Positions 14,101 through 27,131 of a DNA stretch of 64,000 nucleotides are shown here, piece by piece. Position 1 is the first letter of the stretch. The number at the start of each line of letters is the position of its first letter. The position numbers were made by a program, and so were the translations under genes. The stretch covers positions 120,001 to 184,000 of the forward strand of contig VXCM01001344.1 in the NCBI GenBank assembly GCA_014773175.1, read 5' to 3'. This DNA comes from Lucifuga dentata (Eukaryota > Chordata > Actinopteri > Ophidiiformes > Bythitidae). Below the pieces are notes generated by a model that saw only the letters and a list, made by a program, of their open reading frames with translations, did no database searches and was not told the origin of the DNA.

Positions 14101-14501
14101 TTTCTAAAGGCCTCCTAGTGCTGCATGTGGACATCTAACATCATCTGTAATGCTGATGTCATCATCATGTAATGAATCCAACAATCCAAATAACATCATG
14201 AAACGCCTTAAACTGGACCTTCACTCAATTCCACCAAGATATGATGCTACTCACTTATGATATGACAGACCTGGATCCTCCATCCATCTTCAAGTTACCC
14301 TTCAGTCTACCGCCCGACGTGTCTTCAAAGTGTCCCCATTGACCTTTTCCCAATGAGCACAAACAGAAAATAAATCCAGAATATTCTGCATTCAGTCATA
14401 CTCGCTTGTGGTTTCTTCATCTGGACTCTGTCATGGTATCTCCTTCCTGAATCATCTCAGCCAGCGTTAGGATCATGGATTTTACTACACCAAGGACTTA
14501 A

Positions 14502-14913
14502 AGGACAATATTGTCCATTTTGCATGTTTTAGCCAAATATATTCAATTTTAATGTATGTAACATTACTGACAATCACTTCCCAAAGCATACTACTGGAAC
14601 GGTGAATTAAAATTGTTTTTCCTACCTTCCAGACTGCCATTGGTNAAAGCATACTACTGGAACGGTGAATTAAAATTGTTTTTCCTACCTTCCAGACTGC
14701 CATTGGTTTCATTCTGGTATGCTATTAAAATGAACTTGTTGATAGTTGAAACATTGTTGGGATAGGTAATCCATCATCGTGAACAAGATGTGTATTTAGG
14801 TTTTTTTTTGTTTTTTTAGAAGTTATGTAATTTTAGCATTTAAGTGCAATAAACATACATGCATGAAAATTGAATATATTGGGCTCAAACATGAAAAATG
14901 GTCGGTATGGTCC
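14502..14913. mobile_element. TTAA MITE with internal deletion
   Basis: TTAA at 14498-14501 and 14914-14917 bound both ends. The body is shorter than in the complete copies even though the N at 14645 has duplicated a stretch of about 60 bp. Confidence 0.75.
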
Positions 14914-15102
14914 TTAAAGATCCTCTTGTTGAGTCACTGCTCCAGTGCTGCATTTTCTATCTCTATCATTTGTAGAGGAGAGGAGAGGAGAGGAGAGGAG
15001 ATGGATGCAAGTGAGACAGAAATAACTGTACATGCTGTTGTTTCCAAATCTATAATTATAGTAAGCTGGAGAAGGAAGAAGGATTAGAGCACTTGTTACA
15101 GC

Positions 15103-15155
<53 letters not shown>
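15103..15155. repeat. (TG)n microsatellite
   Basis: An uninterrupted TG run of about 50 bp. Confidence 0.95.
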
Positions 15156-15156
<1 letters not shown>

Positions 15157-15159
15157 TGA

Positions 15160-16855
15160 TGATCGCTGCGATGTCACTAAATGCAGACAAAGTAGAAGTG
15201 TAGCATTTCAAGACAAGCAAGTCAAAATGTCAAAGAAATTCCAAGCTTTGTCTTCACTTATGGATAATATATAAAAACACCAAAATAACAAAATAATTCA
15301 TTTAAGTTTTGTTACATAAACCTAGAGTTTATGTTTGTCATGAAGAAAGGGGCAGGTATTTATAAGACTTTGTTCTTCTTCCTGCTCCTTTCATTCATGG
15401 GATGTGTGTATATGCTAGGGGATGTTATTTTGTATGTGTGTATGAACGCATGAACTAAATAAATAAAATGAAATGAAAATAACAACACTCTACTTCTTCA
15501 GGAAGCATTATCAACTAAGACTGTTTACATAATGCTATGAATTCTAAATGTCGATGTTTGTGTTGTTGTGTCTGACATCATCAGGGTGCTGAGTAATGGC
15601 GGCTTGTGGTCAGTGTCGCCTCATTTGTCTGTGCCTTAAAAATACACAAAACACTTAATGCCAGCTTTATTTTTGTCTTTTCCTGTTATGTGTGTCTTTG
15701 TTTTTCCATTTGTGAGCTTTCATGCATTGTGTGTGTGTGGTGTGTGTGTTGTGTTCGTGCGCAGGTATGCATCCTGGGAAGCGTGTGTGTGTGTGTGTGT
15801 GTGTATTTGTCTGAGGTCNTCGTGCGCAGGTATGCATCCTGGGAAGCGTGTGTGTGTGTGTGTGTGTGTATTTGTCTGAGGTCACATTTGTCCTCTTTAT
15901 TCATTGCCATGAGACATGAGACAGCCATAACTATGATTTTATGAGCTTCTGCTTCACATTTTGTTCCTGAAATAACTTTTCTAAGCCACTAGGAAGTGGC
16001 TACATATGAAAAAGTTTTTGTTTTTTTTGTTTTTTTTTTTCAAGTTCAGGGAAACCTGCTACCTGCCTTTGTTTCAGCCACAGGACAGCTCGATTCAGTC
16101 AGAGTCATAAATCATGGTCTTGATGTATGCATAAAAATATGTTTTGTGACCGCAATGGGATTCCATACCATAAAATCTGGTTAGGTTGAGGGTTGGCAAA
16201 GTAGCATTTTTACATAAATAGATCATGTTTGTCCACCAAATGAAGAGGGAATGCAGCAGCCATATCCAAAAGGCATCCGTGTAATCAAGGATTCTCATGC
16301 AGACCAGAAGTATATCGTACATCCAGCGTAGCTCAGAGAAGTCTCAAAAATGTGCTTTACTGCAAAGGGCCTCAGTGTTAGTCTTCCTAAAATAATCCAG
16401 GAAGTGAAGGAGACATTACTTCTGGACCTGGAAGTGACTTGGCATGAGTCTCAGGTTTTCAGACAATCATGGTCCCTGGTCTACTAAACATCCTGACCAG
16501 CTAAACATTCAGCATTCTGATTGGTGAAGTTTCCCAAACCAATCATGACCCAAAACCCACTGCTTCCACCAGACTGTCACTCTGCATGAAATCTGTAGAG
16601 GGCGCTCTGTGTCGCAGGAGCATGGTCTAACTCAGGCGTATTCAACTAAAATTCAGGTGGGGGGGAAAAAAGGGAATAAATAAATTAAAAAAATAAAATT
16701 CAGGTGGGTCCAGTTTATTCAACTNGGACCGACCCCGATCGTAATCTCTCATTCAACCTTTGCTAGCATGATGGTATTATGTATGTTTATTGCTCCCACG
16801 AGAAACTTTCAAACCAGCCACTGGTTCTGCCACCCTCTGCTCTCCACCCATCCTC
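15160..16855. other. intergenic, no gene supported
   Basis: TG-rich patches duplicated around the N at 15819, AT-rich DNA, and a transposon-end-like phrase (ATTCAACTAAAATTCAGGTGG) at about 16640-16725. I found no exon. Confidence 0.5.
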
Positions 16856-16861
16856 TTTTAA

Positions 16862-17434
16862 AGGACCATACCGGCGATCATGCATGCTTGAGCTTAATAT
16901 ATTCAATTTTCATACATGAAACATTACTGACAATCATTTCCCAAAGCATACTACTGGAATGATGAATTAAATTGTTTTTCCTATTTTCCAGACCTCCAGT
17001 GGTTTCGGTTCATTCTGGTATTAAAATCAACTTGTTGATACTTGAAACGTTCTAGGGATAGGTAATCTGTCATCACCAACAAGACGTGTATTCAGGTTTT
17101 TTTTGAATTTATGTAATTTTAGTGTTTAAGCGCAATATAAAGCATAGGGTGATCTAAATATGCATCTGGGAATATAGTCCCAAAAGAAGACCTGCGTTCA
17201 TAGAAAAGTGTAAACAACCATGACTTCATAAGGCTGCATAACCATTATCAGGCAAAACATTGATTTTTAAGGTGGGTGTATTGCTTGAATATTTGATTTT
17301 GAAAGATTAAGAGATTTTGAAACATATCAGGAAAACTGAAATACAGTTTTATCCTTTGGGAAATGGTTGTCAGTAATGTAACGTATGAAAACTGAATATT
17401 AGGCTCAAACATGCAAAATTGCCGGTATGGTCCT
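16862..17434. mobile_element. TTAA MITE, complete copy
   Basis: Bounded by TTAA at 16858-16861 and 17435-17438. It starts AGGACCATACCGGCGATC and ends with the inverted form. The inverted 500-bp duplication starts directly at its right end. Confidence 0.8.
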
Positions 17435-17438
17435 TTAA

Positions 17439-17866
17439 GGGCTCCAGGACTGATTGTCACAGGTGCTGTGTATGTGATTAGTCCTCAGAGAGAAGAAAGA
17501 GCAGGTAACAAGCAAAAGCAAACGGCGAGGCAGAAACACCAGAGAGTGTGTGTAATGGGCTTGGTGCATTTTCTCCCTCGGTCCAGACTTACAGGCTGAT
17601 GTCATCACTGTACAGGCCTCTGTTCTGGTAATAACTGCAACCGGTGAAACAGCTGAAACTGAGTCATCTTCAGACCCGTTCACCCTCACCCTGGTCACTG
17701 TGGACTGCCCCATGGTTTGTGACTGTTACAGCATTTTGTATAGTCTACTGTCTCAGCATGGATCCAGAAAAGATTCAGGAATACGTATACGTGCTGTTTC
17801 ATCAACCGCTGACCACTACAACACTGCTGAGCTGAGCGTATTTCTGCCAATCCAATAAAAAGTGAC
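17439..17866 (+). repeat. copy 2 of the inverted ~500-bp duplication
   Basis: Near-identical reverse complement of 2241-2737, with similarity ending at CAATAAAAAGT. On the plus strand the open frame runs through ADVITVQASVLVITATGE and ends LSVFLPIQ-stop near 17855. Both copies abut a TTAA MITE at the same point, so the segment and MITE end were copied together. The product is not recognised. Confidence 0.8.
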
Positions 17867-18079
17867 ATGCGGGGGAACTGAAAAACATATTTGGGTGACA
17901 AATGTTTACTTCTAACTTTTCAGTAAAAATAAAATTAGGCAGGATTCTCTTTGAGCAGCATTTTGAATGCATGCTGGATGGACGTTCACTTAACCATCTA
18001 ATTGCTATTTCCACCACCACATGCATGTGTTCACACATGTAACTGTTCAGCATACATGTTGTGCAAACACTGTCTTCCT

Positions 18080-18840
18080 GTACATGTGTGAATGTGTGTG
18101 TTTACATCTGAACTAACAGTAACGTGGCTCTCTGAGACTCAGGCCACATCAGACCAGCCTGCAGTAATTACAGAGTACCAGGCAGGCACTCCAGTCAGGG
18201 AGCCCAGCCAAGAGGCCCCCATCCGGCTAAAGGAAGTGACCTTACATGGGCAGTCCGCAGTATCTCTGGCCCGACGCCCGTCTCTGTGGTTCACCGGAGC
18301 CGCTGACCTACACTAACCTTACTTAGCTTTTGAACGCACAAAAACAGTGTGGATTATCTTGTTTCTAAACATTCTGATGAAAAGGATTTTGAGAGAAATA
18401 ACAAAGGGGAGGAAAGAAAAGAAACAATGATGAGAACAATGTTTGCAGCCTGTGAGAAAAGTTGTCAGGCTCCATAAATTTCAGCCTAAGATCACAGCAG
18501 ACAGATGAATCCAGCATCTGATTTATGTATTGCGCCCTCTAGTGGACGTACCCATTATTGCTGTTTCACATCAGACTGAACACAGACCGAAGTACTATTC
18601 GTATTGGACTTGAGGAATAACCCTAATGTCTGTGTTTCCTGTGGCTTACAAGGGAAAATCCCTATTCAGACTGGACTAATATGTGATTTGTGTTAAATGT
18701 GGAAGCCGCCTGCTGTGATCTTAATTAATTTAAAATATAAATGTTGCTCAACAGCTTGGAGATGCATTTGGAGAAACAGCAAACTGAAATGTAGAACACA
18801 ACCCCCAAAGACCATGAGATGGATGATCAGCACTTGTTAA
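18080..18840. other. unassigned sequence with a GC-richer open stretch
   Basis: 18092-18316 stays open on the plus strand for 74 codons and is richer in GC than its surroundings. It has no family motif and no clear splice context, so I do not call it a gene. Nothing else is seen in this interval. Confidence 0.3.
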
Positions 18841-19283
18841 AGGATAATACAGATAGTTCAGCATGTTTGAGCCCAATAAATACAACTTGCATACATGTTA
18901 TGTTGCTGACAACCATTTTCTTTACACACACTCTCTGTTGGTTCTGCCTCGCCTGTTTGCTTTTGCTTGTTACCTGCTCTCTTTCCTCGCTCTGAGGACT
19001 AGTCACATATACAGTACCTTTGATAATCAATCCTGGAGCCCTTAAAGGACCATACCGGCGATCGTGCATGTTCAAGCCTAATATATTCAATTTTCATACA
19101 TGTTACGTTACTGACAATCATTTTTCAAAGACTAAAACCATATTTCAGCTTTCCTGATATTTTTCAAAATCTCTTAATCTTTCAAAATCAAATATTCAAG
19201 TGATACACCCACCTTAAAAATCCATGTTTCTCCTGCTAATAGTTACACAGCCTTATGAAGTCACAGTCATTTAAATTTTTTGT
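18838..19283. mobile_element. two TTAA MITE fragments around a third copy of the duplicated segment
   Basis: A left MITE end at 18838-18915 is followed by about 120 bp (18925-19041) that matches the end of the 2241-2737 segment at lower identity. Then TTAA (19042-19045) and a MITE body run to about 19283, where it is cut off. Confidence 0.65.
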
Positions 19284-19289
19284 TGTTCC

Positions 19290-21382
19290 TTATTGTATTT
19301 CTTGATAAAGGCTGTACAAAAGCACTTTAAATGTGAAATGCTTTACATGCTGTACACTACAGTATCATTTTGCAGGTTTAGGTGCCACCACATAATGAGA
19401 TTTTTTAAAATTAAACCTTCAAACTGAGCAGAATAAAATAAAATTCAAAATTCAGAGCTAATGATACCAAAACTGTTTTGTCTCTTCTTCCACCAAAATC
19501 GTCAAAGCTCTGACCAATAAACAAGCTTCATGTGACTCATGTGACTTGAAATCCCTTGTTTTCTTGTCGGCACTTGTGGATGAAACCAAATAACAAAGCT
19601 GCTTTAAAGTCAATTTTTCCACTCTGGTGTGGAATCACAAAAGTCAACAGCATGTGGAAAGAGGGAGGAGAGGCAGACAGACAGAGAGAGAGAAAGAGAG
19701 AGAGAGAGATAAACATGTCAGAAAGAACAGACAGTGGTTGATCTATTTTGGTTCCTTCACCACGTTTTCCATGTTTTCTCCTGTTGCTGCACAGAAGCTA
19801 GAGATGTTTTCCATTAACCTTCTGGAATCTAAAGTCATTTTTTATTTAAAAAAAAATAAATCCTGTCTCACCATGGCGAGACGTTTTGCACGTCTTGCCT
19901 TAGAGTGGCTGTTGGCCTTTTCTGAAATGGTTATAATCTATGATTCGTTTGTGAAATTAATTATTTATTCCAACAAATTGTCACATCTTCATATTTCTGT
20001 TGTTACTTTAGCTAAAAACACGGCATAACAACATAACATAGCATAATGAAAAAATAAATTAAATATGGGTCTGAGTGAGTAATCTTAATCTCCTGAAACA
20101 TACAGCAAGTATTCAACTATAGTTCCAGACCACATCTCTCACCTGGTNCACACACACACACACACACACACACTTCTTAAAAGAGGTTCTTAATCTATTT
20201 AAATCATGGAACTTATGTGTATATATTATGTGTATATATTGCTATGACTCCATAACACTAACATTATTATTTTATCAATTATTTGAAAAGTCAGGCAGTG
20301 CAGAGTGAGAGATTGTTTTTTTTTTTTTTTNTTTTTTTTTTTTTTTTAGATATTACACTGAAAAAAATGTTGCTTTGAATTTATTTAATTTTTATATGTC
20401 ACGTGGTTGCACAAAATAAATTTATTTAGACTATTATTAGTATATTTTTCAGTTGACCGTACTGAATATTTATAAGTAATTGTGAAATTAAAATTGTAGT
20501 TTTAGCTAAAACAAACTGAGTACATTTCACTTCAGTTTCCTTAGTCATTCCCTAAGTAAACTTAAACACATTTAACTAGTTTGGCTCAATATTTTGAGTA
20601 ATATTAAAATTAAGTGCAGTTGTTTTTTAACCTTTGTTTTATTCAGGATAGTTTGCTGAGCATTAAACGCCCTGCTCACAGACTCACATCATTCACACCT
20701 GGTGCCCAGGTAACCACAGACTCCACCTCTCAGGCCAAGGATTGAACCCGTGACCTGTCAGTCAGCAGCTTCTGACCTTTAGGCACCATGCTGCTCATTT
20801 AACACAGCTCCATGTGTATTCATATGGAAAAACTGATGCTGACCCCTTTTAGTTGTTACATATAAAAATGTAGTCTTATTTAACTGATTTCAATGTGTTA
20901 CTTTGTTCTGCTCAATATTTTTGATTAATTAGAATTAATAGAGATGATAATAGAGCTATGACATTTTTTTCTCGTTGCTTTTAATTAAATAAAATTAGAA
21001 TGATTTGAAGCACTAATCAAAAATACTGAGCAGGACAAAATAACATGTTGAAATCAGTTAAATATGACTAAGTTTTTATATGTAACAGCTAAAAGAGGTC
21101 AACGTCAGTTTTTTCAGTGTAGTGTCTTACACTAGATGCAGGCATGTTGTTTTGTTGTGCTGTAATGGTGTTAAAAGAACAAAGTTGGCATTTTAAAGTT
21201 TAATTACAGGATACCTTGTCTTTTCTCATGGGTGGATTTTATTGACGTTTTCTCTTTTATTTGATGCTAAATTGGTTCCAGGAAGCAACTATTTTTATCA
21301 CTTTTTTACTTTCTAAAAGAACTTTTTTTCATTTCCTGACAAGTTTTGTAGAGCTCGTAAAGTTTAGTTTCAATGATTTTGA

Positions 21383-21426
<44 letters not shown>

Positions 21427-23460
21427 ATAGGATCATTTAATTTCTTTTTTAAGTGTTTAGTTGATGCTCAGTAACATTACTATTTAGAATGTCCATGCAT
21501 TCATTCTAAATAGTTTTATTAACTGACCTGTTTCTTAGCTGATTCATGTAAATGTCATCATAATTTGGCTTTAAAAAACCCTCTTAAATGGTGAGAAACT
21601 TGGTCAGGGGAGAGGTAGAAAATCACCCTCTTATAATCTTACATACAGAGCTTGACTGATATATTCTGAGCCTGATAAGTGAAAAAGTAAGAGCTGTAAT
21701 ATTTTTTGGGAACTCATGTAATTCCTGTGTGGTTTTTTTTTTTTGNGTTTTTTTTTTTTGTTTTTTTTTTTTATGTCTGCTGTATTTATTACAGCTCATT
21801 TATTCTGAATTACAAGTTCCAGAGGTACCAAAGCTGTGTGAGTTGGACAAACTATGTGCAGTGATTGTGCACTTGTCGGCTCCTTTCCATGAATTTAGCT
21901 TTGAACGAGTTCAGCACCTACTCAGCTGATATGGCCCCTTAGACTTTCACCTATTTACAAACTCAAAGAAGTTTTTTTTTTTTTTTTTTTTTTTTTTTTA
22001 TTTTAACTGGAACCCATTGGAACCTGTTTGCTCTGTGATTATGATGTGAGCTGAGCTGTGAAGGATTTTTTTTGTACAAGACTTTCATGACACCGAGACA
22101 GAATCCCTCCAGCAGAAATGTGCCAGGTTGGAAGGAGACCTCTTTCCACACCTCCTTCTACTTTCTCTCCATATCTTAGAAATCTTGCATTCATTCATTC
22201 ATTCCACCAGGTTATCTCCCTGGGTTAGGAAACCTGGAAAGAAGCTGGAAATAAAGTTTTTTTTAAAATTATTCCTGTAAATGTGTAAATCTGGAAAATA
22301 GTAGCATAAGATTTTTTAATAAGGCATAATTCTGTCCTTTAAATGGAGAAAACAATGAATGGAAGATGAAAAGATAATGTTAGAGGACAAGAGAGAAGAA
22401 AAAGAAAAGGAATGAACAGACGAGTTGAATTCACAGTCTCAACTTCAACTAGGAAAATTTTACTTTTTGTGCAACTTTGAATAGATCAAATGGTTTAAAA
22501 TAGTCCTGTAAGTGGAAATAGGTCAGAGAAGCCCAGTTTCAAATTTAGTATCTTACAGCATCTGAGATCAAAAACATGTAAGATTGAGAGAGACTTGCAT
22601 TGTATCTTCCTTTTACTTTAAATTTTATTAATCCCACAAAATAAATCTGCATCTTTCTATTATATCTGAACAAATTAACAAATATTTTTTCAAAAATGTA
22701 TTACTGATATTTTTTTTTTTTTTTNATTTTTTTTTTTTTTGTAACTGATAATTGCTGTGAGTTTGCAGGTTGTATGTAGTACCTGCGCTCAGCCACTAGA
22801 TGTCGCTATTGATCAACTCTGATTTACATTTCCTATCTAAATCATGTTTCTAACATTCAGTCGTAAATCCTTTGTCCTGTCACAAATGGTGGATTTGCGG
22901 CTTCAGTTACTTTTCTGTTCATCTCAGACTCCTGGTACCTCTGAGACTTATAAGTTATAATCATTCAAATTTATGTATCTGTGCAAAAAGACTTAATGAA
23001 TGTTATTATTCCACTAAAATATTACAACTCCTGTTTACTTCCTATCAATCCTTACCACATTGAGGACATTTCTTCAGTTTTCCTTATTTCTTTTAAAATA
23101 ACAGCTCTGACCTTTCTTACAAAGGCTTAGCTATTCTATTGTAATCAGTATTCAGTATTGTATTGTTTTCAGGACCTATACTATTGTGGACTGACATCCA
23201 AAAAGAAAAAAAAATCTTAATTCTGATAGAGGCCAAAGCTTCAGAGATAATAAAGGACTGAAGCTCCTGCATCAAATGTTTCTGCTGGTCTGTTATGTTG
23301 GTAGAGACTTTTTTTTTTTTTTNTTTTTTTTTTTTTTGTATTATTGATTCATTTTATGTTCTGACATCTGGAAGGCACTCGCAGTAGAATCACTGCTGAG
23401 TTGGATCAGGCACCTCATCAGGAAGCAATCAGCAATACATTTTTCAAAAAATACAAACCT
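19290..23460. other. intergenic, no gene supported
   Basis: Poly-T tracts with single N's at 20331, 21746, 22725 and 23323, a (CA)n beside the N at 20148, and an (AAAG)n at 21385-21426. GGATTGAACCCGTGACC near 20735 looks like the box B-like part of a tRNA-derived repeat. I found no box A and no tRNA fold. Confidence 0.5.
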
Positions 23461-23466
23461 GTACTT

Positions 23467-23472
23467 TTTATT
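23467..23472 (-). terminator. candidate poly-A signal of lage3
   Basis: TTTATT on the plus strand gives AATAAA on the gene strand, about 340 bases after the lage3 stop codon. It is the obvious hexamer downstream; usage is inferred. Confidence 0.45.
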
Positions 23473-23811
23473 AAAAAAATTTATGTACAATATAGACATG
23501 AAGAAACATTATCTGCAAAAATACCATTCACATTCCTGCTGCAATCCCAAACAACAAGCTGTGATCTGTTAGGAACCAGCAGCTCTCTGCTTCCTTTTAA
23601 GTTTTACAAATGAAGTTTAAACAACAAGCTTTCACCATTTTACGCATTTAAGCCATCAGTTACTCCAACTTCATGCTCACAACACTTGTTTTACTTTGAA
23701 AAAAAAAGAACCTGTAACCTGTGCAATAGGGACTGAAAACTGAAGTGGAGCCTAACAGAAAATTCAAAGAAATCCAAGTAAAGGATGGAGTCCAGGATCT
23801 TTGTTTGATGG

Positions 23812-25323
23812 TCACTGGGAAATGGGGGGACCAAACATCTCCATAGTTTCCAAAACCAGCGATAGATTATCCAGAAAAGAACTGACTGACACACGGAGAA
23901 TTCGAGCTTCATCTGCACTCCACCTACTAAAACACAGTGAGAAGGAGGTTACGCATGGAAACTTTCACTCTCTGATCAAAGCTCAAATATGAATTTCTTA
24001 CACAGACAATGTGCTTCCAGATACTGTGAGCTGTTTGCTGATGCCGCCTTTCCGAGGCTCTTGGTCTGGTGACAGAGACTGCAGAGCGATGTCAGCCTCA
24101 CGAGAAGACGGGAAGGGAACATCCAGAGCACTAAAGAAAGTCAAGGAAGCTAAAAATAACAATCAAAAATAAGCAAATGCCCACTGCAAAACTGAGAATT
24201 TTCCTTTTATTTTGGTGTAAAAGCTGTTAGGCACACTAAGTTTCCAAATATCATCTAGAATAAAGCAAAGATATGGACTTCTAAAAACAAAATTACATTT
24301 GTTGTGCTCCAGTTTTAATCTTAAAAAGAGTCTCACATGAGCAATAAACTCCAAAAAAGATGCTTTGTCATATTAACCCACAAGAATTACAGTTAACCAT
24401 AAACCAAGAGAGTCTGAAGCAGTCTTGGCACTCGAGTCCCAAGTCAAGACAGGCAAGTCACAAGTCATAAACTTTAAATTTGGAGTACTAAAAAAGTCAT
24501 TATGCACTCTACACCAAATTTAATGCAAAATTAGAAGTCTGTATGGTCAGTTTACACAAATGAAATATGTGCTTATAAACTATAAGTTGATGAAAATACA
24601 CACTGAAACGTAATATTTGTATAACTACCTTTTTTTTTTTTATCTTTGGTTTGTTGAGGGTATCAAGCCTTTCTGACTCAAACGGCTCAAGTCTAAGCAA
24701 ATCATAAACCAGGAGCGTTAAACTCCAGCAAATCCGTGACTCGAGTCCAAGTGGATTGGATCAAGTCATGACTCGAGACCACAGCCATGAATATGTTTAT
24801 CTCAAAGAGAGTGGATCAGTGATTTATCAGTGATCAATAAAGGGTTTAAGGGTTATCAGGTCTTTTAAAAATTGACTGGATGTGTTATACTAAGTGGAAT
24901 TTAACCAGTCTGAATAACAGCAACCTTAAATTAAACCATGTGTTGCGGCATTACTGACAGTACCTATGGCTAAACATGAATGATCAACACAAGGATTCAA
25001 TAACTGTCAGCAATGTTAACATCTGAGCCGCAAAGGAAATTAAAAATTCTATTCCTGTTACACACAATAACAATAATATGTCCACAAAACAAAACACGCG
25101 TTTGGTGTGACACACATTTCCATCCGGCTAAATGATCGCTCGCAATCAGAAACCATGAAACATGTAAGCTAACATTGTACGTCAGTCAATATCACAACAG
25201 AAATGTTAACAGGATATCACAATACAAACATTGAGACAAAGCAAATTCATATCAGGAGTATATTAAAGGATACAATTCTAGTTTGCCCGTTTCAAGATTA
25301 GCTTCTCCGTCAGTAGCCGCCAT
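23812..25323 (-). CDS. lage3: EKC/KEOPS complex subunit LAGE3 (Pcc1 homologue)
   Basis: LAGE3/Pcc1 is the small dimerising subunit of the KEOPS complex, which makes the N6-threonylcarbamoyl adenosine at position 37 of ANN-decoding tRNAs. Three exons on the minus strand join in phase: 25274-25323 (ATG GCG GCT, donor GTATCC), 24002-24130 (after TTTAG, donor GTAAGA) and 23812-23926 (after TTTTAG, ending TGA). Lengths of 50, 129 and 115 sum to 294, or 97 residues plus stop. Exon 2 encodes LDVPFPSSREADIALQSL, then DQEP and QLTVSG; exon 3 encodes VRWSADEARILRVSVSSFLD, then ETMEMFGPPIS. These match the Pcc1 fold pattern (VPFP, EA-IA, L-V-G, VRW, LR-S---FL). Size fits the family. A transposable element sits 21 bp upstream of the ATG, so the promoter or 5' UTR may be altered. 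Confidence 0.9.
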
Positions 25324-25344
25324 TGTGTCTGCTTTCAATGCTTA

Positions 25345-26159
25345 TGGTGCGTTCGAGCTACCTCGGAAATCGGGTAGTTCCGACTTCCTACTTGGAAAAA
25401 TGCTTTGGAGCGGTATTTGAAGTCGGAGCTCCGACTGGGAAACTCGGACCACATTTTTTTTTTTTTTTAAANTTTTTTTTTTTTTTTAACATAATAACAT
25501 TAATGAAATAACAACAACAAAACGCGAATCCTAACACAGACCAGATTCCAAGAATACATACTACGATGAATAACAAATTCAGAAAAAATAAATAAATAAA
25601 TAAATAAATAAATAAAAATAAAACCACAAACGAACATTAAAAAAAAAAAAAAAAAAAANAAAAAAAAAAAAAAAAAACTTAATCAACTCAGACCAAAATT
25701 ATCTACCCCAGTTTCACAAGTATGACATCACTCAACATGATACCGCCCATGGAAGCAAACTTTGTGAATGGAAATGATCAGTTAACAGACGAATAAAGTA
25801 TTTTTTCTTGCGTGACATTTAAATAAAAAGGTCAAACTATATCACCAAGTTAACTATCTACAGTGTATAATAACTGTTTACCATTTGAAAGGTAAGTGTA
25901 AATGATTTCCGATTATTACTTATCTGCATAAATGTTTAATACCTACTGCGATTAATATCAATGTAAATCAACACAACCAAACAGTCATGTAATATAACTT
26001 CACTTTAGTTAGCATTTATTACTAAGTTTATTTAATCTTACAGTATCTATTGGCGTTCAGCCATGCTTTTTTGTTACATTTAGCTGGAACGGTTTGAGAT
26101 CGGAAGTCGGAACTCTCGACCGGGAAAAATCCGACTTTCGAAGTAGCTTGAATGCAGCA
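25345..26159. mobile_element. PIF/Harbinger-like non-autonomous element
   Basis: The two ends are inverted repeats: the left reads TGGTGCGTTCGAGCTAC and the right, complemented, reads TGCTGCATTCAAGCTAC. Both continue into TCGG and GTTCCGACTTCC-like sequence. TTA flanks it on both sides (25342-25344 and 26160-26162), the 3-bp target duplication typical of PIF/Harbinger. No transposase frame is present. N's at 25472 and 25659 lie in homopolymers. A second left-end copy occurs near 47005. Confidence 0.75.
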
Positions 26160-26164
26160 TTACT

Positions 26165-27090
26165 GGCGAAAATGTATTTCTCCTTCTGGTACGTTATGCA
26201 GGTTGGCAAACGCCGAAATTGTACATTATCGCCACCAACTGGTAAGGAGTCTAATGTTATATTTCATCCTTATAAAATGTTTGTAAGTTATTTGTTGTTG
26301 TTTTTTTTTATTTCAAATTCATAAGCGTGAATGGTCCAAGAAGAAACCTAGCTTTACAGAACTCAGAGTTAAACTTGGACACTACCCAAAAAAGTGTAAA
26401 GACTGCAGATTATTAAGAAATCTCCACTTTTTCTAATTTTATACATTAAAATTAGAAATTAGAAGTGAATTTTATACATTTTATGACATTACTACATACC
26501 ATGTGTGTATAGTTTATTTTTTGTTCTCTTCTTATTATTTTTCTTTACTGTTCTGTTTATAATGTTGACGTGATTATCAATAAAGTTTTTTAAAAGAGTG
26601 ATATACTGTACCTCAACTGATTAAAGCACAGAGTAACAAAACATGACAGTTTATAACAACAACAGGTCTTTACAATACAGGCTTAAAAGGAACATTTTAG
26701 CTTTCAGAGCAAAGAGATCACAGCTCTGTGTGCGTCACTGAAAATATGATGGGCACACACTTATCCTAATCACAACTCTGCTGCATAGTTTATTTGGTTT
26801 ATACAGATTTATAGAAAGAAGTGCTGTATTTGCGTATTCATTCCACATTAGTACCGGGTAGAAACCTTTACTTTGAAAGTATCAACACCGAACCGGAAAA
26901 GATTTTCGTGATTTTCGTGTTCTGTGCAAATTCGGTGTTGAGTGGAAGGGGGTTTCCTTTGTGAGTATAACTCTTTTATTCGTCCAACAGGAACAAAGCA
27001 GTAGATCATCTGTATGTATCGATAAATGTGTGTGAATTAACAGTGCTGATTTTTAATCAATAACTCGTCTCCCGATTGAATGCTAAGCTA
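26165..27090. other. intergenic, no gene seen
   Basis: AT-rich DNA between the PIF-like element and the 5' region of zinc-finger pseudogene A. No exon or clear repeat was recognised. Confidence 0.45.
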
Positions 27091-27096
27091 ACCGAA

Positions 27097-27131
27097 GTTA
27101 GCTTAGCTTGCTAGCTGGAAATACATCGACA
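27097..27131 (+). promoter_or_regulatory. shared 5' motif of the zinc-finger genes (A)
   Basis: GTTAGCTTAGCTTGCTAGCTGG followed by AAATACATCGACACG recurs, with small changes, upstream of every first exon in this cluster. It probably marks the old 5' UTR or core promoter. Confidence 0.5.

Noticed and set aside
15606..15944. Cys/Val-rich frames
   Set aside because: Translated TG microsatellite, duplicated around the N at 15819.
18092..18316. Open frame of 74 codons, GC-richer
   Set aside because: No family signature, no splice context, single occurrence.
20640..20810. tRNA or tRNA-derived SINE suggested by GGATTGAACCCGTGACC
   Set aside because: Only a box B-like piece; no box A and no cloverleaf found by eye.
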